DNA of 6,911 bases, taken from Gaiellasilicea sp039914895 (GTDB lineage Bacteria > Actinomycetota > Thermoleophilia > Gaiellales > Gaiellaceae). The stretch spans positions 1 to 6,911 of the forward strand of contig JBDSOJ010000194.1 in the NCBI GenBank assembly GCA_039914895.1, read 5' to 3'. Of this stretch, positions 6,204 through 6,911 are shown one piece after another (positions within the stretch are counted from its first letter, which is position 1; each line of letters opens with the position of its first letter). The notes beneath the pieces are model-generated. The model worked only from the letters and a program-made list of their open reading frames with translations, was not told where the DNA came from and ran no database searches. The position numbers and the translations under genes are program-made.

Positions 6204-6224
6204 GCCTAAGAACTCTCTAAGACT
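6181..6224. promoter_or_regulatory. Four 11-bp-phased direct repeats, candidate response-regulator operator
   Basis: On the + strand CTAAG occurs at 6184, 6206 and 6217, and the one-mismatch copy CTGAG at 6195. Successive copies are exactly 11 bp apart, one helical turn. Read in the direction of the protease gene the core is CTTAG/CTCAG. Tandem sites at 10-11 bp spacing are what OmpR/PhoB-family regulators bind. The array lies 47-90 bp upstream of the protease ATG, overlaps the kinase stop codon, and is not repeated before the other genes in the window. Spacing is seen directly; the regulator is inferred from the adjacent kinase. Confidence 0.6.
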
Positions 6225-6911
6225 CGCTTGGGCCGACCGGTGCGGCTGGCAGCGTCAACCGCATCAGCGTGCCGCCACCCTCGGCCCGGCCGGCGACGAC
6301 GGTGCCGCCGTGCGCCTCGGCGACCTGGCGCACGATCGCGAGCCCGAGCCCCGAGCCCGGCAAACCGCGCGCGGCGGACGCGCGGTAGAAGCGGTCGAAC
6401 ACGAACGGCAGATCGTCGTCGTCGATGCCCGGTCCGTGGTCGCGCACGGCCAGCTCGCCGCCCCGCAGCGCCACCTCCACCTCCGCACCTGCCGGGCTCC
6501 ACTTGGCGGCGTTGTCGAGCAGGTTCGAGATCGCCCGCTCGATCGTCGCCGGGACGCCGCGGATCATCGTCTCCTCGAGCTTCGACGTGAACGTGACGCC
6601 CGGACGGTTGCGGCGCGTCCGCTCGATCGCAGCCGCGGTGACGAGATCGAGTCGGACATCCTCGGGGTCGCTGGGAACCTGGTCGCCGCGCGCCAGCTCC
6701 ACCAGCTCCGCGATCAGGGCCGTCATCTCGGTGAGCTGTTCGGTGACGTCGCGGAGCAGCTGCTCGCGGTCGCCGGGTGGCAGCGCCTGGTCACGCGCGA
6801 GCACCTCGATGTTCGTGCGCAGGCTCGTCAGCGGCGTTCGCAGCTCGTGCGAGGCGTCGGAGACGAGCCGGCGCTGCGCCCGCGCGGAGTCCTCGAGCGC
6901 GCCGAGCATCG
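6217..6911 (-). CDS. Sensor histidine kinase, C-terminal catalytic part (5' end beyond window; MprB-like)
   Basis: Membrane two-component sensor kinase; only 230 C-terminal residues plus a partial codon are visible. The Met at 6909 is most likely internal, because in this family the segment xxMLGALEDSARAQRRL links HAMP to the dimerisation domain. The dimerisation/phosphoacceptor domain has His21 in SHELRTPLTSLRTNIEVL. The ATPase domain shows the N box NLLDNAAKWSP (129-139), G1 VRDHGPGID (155-163), the F box PFVFDRFYRA (168-177) and G2 GSGLGLAIV (185-193). All key residues are present, so it should be active. The periplasmic sensor, membrane segments and HAMP domain lie outside the window, as would a response regulator if the order is the common regulator-kinase one. 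It ends at TAG (6217-6219), 82 bp before the protease gene on the same strand. The H-box surroundings and gene order resemble mycobacterial MprB, but orthology cannot be settled from this fragment. Confidence 0.93.
   Translation of the reverse strand, partial: MLGALEDSARAQRRLVSDASHELRTPLTSLRTNIEVLARDQALPPGDREQLLRDVTEQLTEMTALIAELVELARGDQVPSDPEDVRLDLVTAAAIERTRRNRPGVTFTSKLEETMIRGVPATIERAISNLLDNAAKWSPAGAEVEVALRGGELAVRDHGPGIDDDDLPFVFDRFYRASAARGLPGSGLGLAIVRQVAEAHGGTVVAGRAEGGGTLMRLTLPAAPVGPSES

Noticed and set aside
1..6911. Mobile elements, CRISPR arrays, tRNA or rRNA genes
   Set aside because: No transposase, integrase, long terminal repeats, spaced repeat array or RNA-gene signature was seen on either strand.

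Overview
The window is high-GC, gene-dense DNA with strong G/C bias at third codon positions. It is probably from a deep-branching actinomycetote (Thermoleophilia- or Rubrobacteria-like). Three observations point there: a bifunctional RelA/Rel with the RFKD motif, an MprB/PepD-like kinase and HtrA pair, and a possible leaderless promoter at relA. The presence of recJ argues against mycobacteria or Streptomyces, which lack a typical recJ. The assignment is inference from gene content; no rRNA or other marker gene is present.

Layout, left to right. (1) The 3' two thirds of recJ, single-strand 5'-3' exonuclease (+, 1-1443). (2) A leftward pair: a 51-codon Arg-rich small ORF (1868-2023) followed by a VOC/glyoxalase-fold gene (1445-1858). 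The VOC gene has no ATG/GTG/TTG start that preserves its first strand; its frame is separated from the small ORF by one in-frame TAG. (3) A 70-bp divergent intergenic region with an 8-bp inverted repeat and a TACACT box placed so that relA could be transcribed leaderless. (4) A complete relA/rel for (p)ppGpp synthesis and hydrolysis (+, 2094-4298). (5) A leftward cluster read from the right edge: a sensor histidine kinase (5' end outside the window), an HtrA/DegP-type PDZ serine protease, and a small exported two-repeat protein with LTxxQ motifs. The last converges on relA with only 3 bp between stop codons.

How the genes fit together. recJ and relA are housekeeping genes for DNA repair and the stringent response. 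The leftward cluster looks like a cell-envelope stress module: a two-component sensor, a membrane-anchored quality-control protease, and an exported helical protein. The gene order resembles mprAB-pepD of Mycobacterium tuberculosis and recalls the enterobacterial Cpx regulon (CpxA, DegP, CpxP). Between the kinase and protease genes lie four copies of a CTAAG-type pentamer at exact 11-bp spacing. This is the geometry expected of an OmpR/PhoB-family response-regulator operator, and it is the most interesting non-coding signal in the window. No mobile elements, CRISPR arrays, tRNA or rRNA genes were seen, and no stretch over 300 bases lacks a gene.
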